Assembly: GCA_947184155.2 (NCBI GenBank)
Contig: CAMXCT020003168.1
Location: forward strand, 519,286-583,285
Direction of reading: 5' to 3'
DNA length: 64,000 bases
Source of the DNA: Cladocopium goreaui
Taxonomy: Eukaryota; Sar; Dinophyceae; Suessiales; Symbiodiniaceae
Notes under the pieces: model-generated
Seen by the model: only the letters and a program-made list of their open reading frames with translations
Database searches by the model: none
What the model was told of the DNA's origin: nothing
Made by a program: the position numbers and the translations under genes
Shown: piece by piece, positions 61,520 to 64,000 of the stretch
How positions within the stretch are numbered: position 1 is the stretch's first letter
Layout of the letters: each line of letters starts with the position of its first letter

Positions 61520-64000
61520 ATGTCAGGGACAACCACTGGTGGGGATGGAGATCAACCAACAGTGCCTGGAACTCCGAATGCGTCGTTGTCGCATTTGCCA
61601 TGGACCATGATACCAAGTTTCCGCCCTGGGGACACAGACATCAATGAGTATACCAAGAAGTTGGAATTTCTGGCAAGTCTGTGGCCGCCCGAGCACTTGT
61701 CGCATCTAGCTCCGAGAGCGGCCATGATGTGTGAAGGCAGTTCCTTCAAGCGTGTGATGAGGCTGGACCCAGCCAAACTCAAGGTGAATACCACCGACGG
61801 CGTGAAGCTGTTAGTGACCACGTTAGGAGGAATCTGGGGCAAAAGCAATTTAGAAGAGAAATTCGAACGTTTTGAACGAGCCATTTACACAACAGTGCAA
61901 AGGGCCGATGAATCGCATGACAGCTACATGGCACGTCACGATTTCCAATTCGAAGAGTTGCTTCAAATGGGGGTTTCTTTTGCAGACATCAGGGCCTATA
62001 TTCTTTTGCGGAATTCTGGTTTGGGATCTGAAGATAAGAAGAAGCTCATAGTGGACTCCCATGGCAACCTGGAATATCAAGCCATTGTCTCAGCACTGAA
62101 ATTGCTCGGTTCCAAGTTTTTTCATGAAGTGCAAGCGGGAAGCAAATTTCCCAACCGCGTCAAGACGTATGACGTCAATGCCGTGTTTGATGAAGACTCG
62201 GGATCAGGCTTTCCAGAAGATGACCATGTTTTCATGGGTGAAACCTGGGATGAATCGGAGATTGCATATGATGATAATGATCCCGATGCCATCGTTTGCA
62301 TGCAATTCGAAGAAAGCTTAGTGGATGCATTGCAGTCCGATGCCGACCTTGCAGCCTGCTACAACACGTACCTCGATGCCCGAAAGAGGATCAATGACCG
62401 CAGTCGCAACAGGGGTTTTTGGGGTAACAGTAAGGGGTCCATGTCCCAGAATAAAGGCAAGGCAAAAGGTAAAGGCAAAGGACAATTCCGTTTCCGGAAG
62501 CCATTGGCGCAGAGGATCTTAGAGTCCGAATGCAGGCGTTGTGGTGCCAAAGGGCACTGGAAAGCTGAGTGCCCGCTCAACCGAGCGAGCACTCCCAATC
62601 CGAATGCTGCAGCTGCCTCGAATGCCGGTGCTTTCACTGGCGCCATCGTCACCGGAGATGCCCATGGAGTTGAGGATGACATGATCCTTGTGACTGAGGC
62701 CCCCCACATGCATGCTCAGGTATCCAAGGGTTTGCACAGTTTTGTTCATATGGTCCAAGTGTCGGAGTCCAGTGTTCCTTCCCCGACCGCATTGGCCAGG
62801 CTTGTGAATTCCCTGAAGAGTCGCCTAAGCCCTCCTCGGCCTGATTTGAAGGTGCCGACAACAGCCATGATCCAACCGGATCTCACCATGGATGTGCACT
62901 TTGTAAGTCACGGACCCTTTGGAATTGTAGACTTAGGTGCCAGTCAAACCGTCATTGGACAACAACAGGTGTCTGATCTCATGCAAAGCTTGCCAAAAGA
63001 TGTTGCCGATCAAACGCAGAGGGTCCCCTGTGACACAGTCTTCCGATTTGGAAATAGCAGCACGGTAGTTTGCCAATATGCTCTCCTGGTCCCCTTGGCC
63101 AAATGGAGAGTCAAGATCTGTGTTGTTAAGAGCCAAACACCATTTCTCATATCCAATAATGTCTTCCGGACGTTGGGGGCCAGGATCGACACCGATCAAG
63201 ATGCTGTGTTTTTCTCCAAGATTCAGATTCACATGCCTTTGAAGTTGTCAGAAAAGAAGCTGTACTTGCTGGACTTTTGTGAATTGATTCGCCGTAGTGC
63301 ACAGGCAGGTGGTCAGGTGTCCGAGGTCCAAAACATGTCTCACATGCCGATCATGAGTGCCCAGGGTTTTTCAACTGTAAACACTGAACATGATGAAAAC
63401 CATAAAGCCTCTCATCATCCGAAGCCAGAAGCTGAGAACACCTCCGATCACCAGCCTTTGGTGTCAAAGGAGAACCAAGCATCCGTGCCTCCCAGTCCGT
63501 GCATTGTGAGTTCGCCGCTGTTTCATGGCCATGTCGAGCTTGGCCGATCGCTTTCAAGCCTTGCAGGTGCAGCAGAAGAAGGCCGAGTTCATGTCGATGT
63601 CCTTCGAAGACCTGTCACAAATGAGGGTGTCGTTTGGGGAAACCAAGGTCAATCAGACCTTTCTGGAAGTGATCGAGGGAGACCCAAAGTATGTTCAGTG
63701 GTTTGCGAAGAAATACCAGAACAGCCAGAAAGAGTCCCACCAAGCGTTCCTGTTCTTTCTGAGCCTCTATGTGGAACGCAAAGAACTGGAGAAGGGACTC
63801 GAGACACCGAGAGGAGCCCCGACATCAAACCACCTCAAGTCCAAAGCCAAGGCCAAGCCGGCCGTGAAGAATCCCTCCGAACATGGGAGCCAGGCATCCT
63901 GGTCCGACCAAGAGGATCCATGGGATGTGATGCAAGGAGCGCAGATGATGCCACTGCCAATTCAGGAAGAGATCGAGGACAATCGTCGCCGACTCTGCAA
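61520..64000 (+). CDS. Copia gag-protease polyprotein (right-edge partial)
   Basis: ATG at 61520, seven bases after an in-frame stop, starts MSGTTTGGDGDQPTVPG; the frame stays open to the window end (827 codons). Residues about 35-280 form the helical gag core (PGDTDINEYTKKLEFLASLW, RFERAIYTTVQRADESHDSY). A KGKAKGKGKG tract precedes a CCHC zinc knuckle, CRRCGAKGHWKAEC, at residue 338. The aspartic protease active site is GIVDLGASQTVIG at residues 468-480, with Leu where Thr or Ser is usual. After about 63525 the more protein-like sequence is in the +1 frame, so the tail of this ORF may not be real protein. Confidence 0.75.
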   Translation, partial: MSGTTTGGDGDQPTVPGTPNASLSHLPWTMIPSFRPGDTDINEYTKKLEFLASLWPPEHLSHLAPRAAMMCEGSSFKRVMRLDPAKLKVNTTDGVKLLVTTLGGIWGKSNLEEKFERFERAIYTTVQRADESHDSYMARHDFQFEELLQMGVSFADIRAYILLRNSGLGSEDKKKLIVDSHGNLEYQAIVSALKLLGSKFFHEVQAGSKFPNRVKTYDVNAVFDEDSGSGFPEDDHVFMGETWDESEIAYDDNDPDAIVCMQFEESLVDALQSDADLAACYNTYLDARKRINDRSRNRGFWGNSKGSMSQNKGKAKGKGKGQFRFRKPLAQRILESECRRCGAKGHWKAECPLNRASTPNPNAAAASNAGAFTGAIVTGDAHGVEDDMILVTEAPHMHAQVSKGLHSFVHMVQVSESSVPSPTALARLVNSLKSRLSPPRPDLKVPTTAMIQPDLTMDVHFVSHGPFGIVDLGASQTVIGQQQVSDLMQSLPKDVADQTQRVPCDTVFRFGNSSTVVCQYALLVPLAKWRVKICVVKSQTPFLISNNVFRTLGARIDTDQDAVFFSKIQIHMPLKLSEKKLYLLDFCELIRRSAQAGGQVSEVQNMSHMPIMSAQGFSTVNTEHDENHKASHHPKPEAENTSDHQPLVSKENQASVPPSPCIVSSPLFHGHVELGRSLSSLAGAAEEGRVHVDVLRRPVTNEGVVWGNQGQSDLSGSDRGRPKVCSVVCEEIPEQPERVPPSVPVLSEPLCGTQRTGEGTRDTERSPDIKPPQVQSQGQAGREESLRTWEPGILVRPRGSMGCDARSADDATANSGRDRGQSSPTLQ
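63525..64000 (+). CDS. Copia second ORF (pol) start, right-edge partial
   Basis: A TGA at 63507 precedes ATG at 63525; an in-frame second ATG lies at 63531. Reads MAMSSLADRFQALQVQQKKA, then FMSMSFEDLSQMRVSFGETK and YVQWFAKKYQNSQKESHQAF, then a Lys/Ala-rich linker. This helical region is the kind that precedes integrase and reverse transcriptase in dinoflagellate copia elements, as I recall. It lies +1 relative to gag, so it is made by reinitiation or +1 frameshifting. Confidence 0.65.
   Translation, partial: MAMSSLADRFQALQVQQKKAEFMSMSFEDLSQMRVSFGETKVNQTFLEVIEGDPKYVQWFAKKYQNSQKESHQAFLFFLSLYVERKELEKGLETPRGAPTSNHLKSKAKAKPAVKNPSEHGSQASWSDQEDPWDVMQGAQMMPLPIQEEIEDNRRRLC

Larger units (their letters stand above)
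61169..64000 (+). mobile_element. Ty1/copia-type LTR retrotransposon, 5' part, cut by the right edge
   Basis: The 5' LTR probably ends near 61436 (...TTCTGCA), directly before a primer-binding site. Its start is unresolved: TGTAATTTCC at 61169 or TGTAATGCAA at 61210. Then come the leader, a gag-protease ORF at 61520 and a second ORF at 63525. Integrase, reverse transcriptase, RNase H and the 3' LTR would lie beyond the window. Confidence 0.7.

Overview
The window looks like dinoflagellate nuclear DNA, most likely from the Symbiodiniaceae/Suessiales side. That placement is inference. The reasons are: every credible coding block is on the + strand; candidate introns use GC-AG and possibly GA-AG as well as GT-AG boundaries; coding islands are tiny exons in AT-rich, microsatellite-laden introns; Lys/Gly-rich (KGKGK) proteins occur; and the Ty1/copia and LINE-type retroelements carry methyltransferase-like and zinc-knuckle modules. 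No bacterial operon, CRISPR array, rRNA, tRNA or spliced-leader gene was seen.

Layout. (1) 1-9.0 kb is a gene-dense, GC-richer block. It holds the C-terminal part of an unidentified protein, a multi-exon gene for a Cys/His-containing, helical, very Lys-rich protein (1446-6741, with an in-frame TGA that cuts off a nuclear-localisation-like tail), and an intact stand-alone cytosine-5 DNA methyltransferase ORF (7347-8999). A short palindromic motif, GGCCnnnGGCC followed by (A/T)(A/G)GTT or close variants, recurs through this block. (2) 9-47 kb is mostly intronic or intergenic and AT-rich. It contains simple repeats, minisatellites, two foldback elements (37.5-38.0 kb and 30.3-32.6 kb) and at least five families of about 100-150-bp inverted-repeat elements. 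Scattered through it are short candidate exons: a ubiquitin-like start, a broken BspA-type leucine-rich repeat segment, coiled-coil exons and membrane-spanning exons. I could not identify the host gene or genes. Several exons are bounded within a few tens of bases by these small inverted-repeat elements, whose ends carry splice-acceptor-like CAG, as introner-type elements would.

(3) 47.4-60.3 kb is one complete, apparently young non-LTR retrotransposon of about 12.8 kb bounded by a perfect 35-bp target-site duplication. Its three ORFs lie in three frames. ORF1 has a RanBP2-like zinc ribbon and a coiled coil. ORF2 has four copies of an unrecognised domain of about 260-300 residues. ORF3 runs RNase H, AP endonuclease, reverse transcriptase, two zinc fingers and a C-terminal Dcm-like methyltransferase module. 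The element sits 37 bp upstream of a host exon. (4) 60.3-60.85 kb contains two in-phase host exons separated by one inverted-repeat element. (5) 61.2 kb to the right edge is the 5' half of a Ty1/copia LTR retrotransposon: a primer-binding site inside hairpins, gag with CCHC knuckle and protease, and the start of a second ORF in the +1 frame.

The main theme is two independent methyltransferase modules in one window, one stand-alone and one fused to an intact LINE. Both could modify the DNA into which these elements spread. That functional link is inference.
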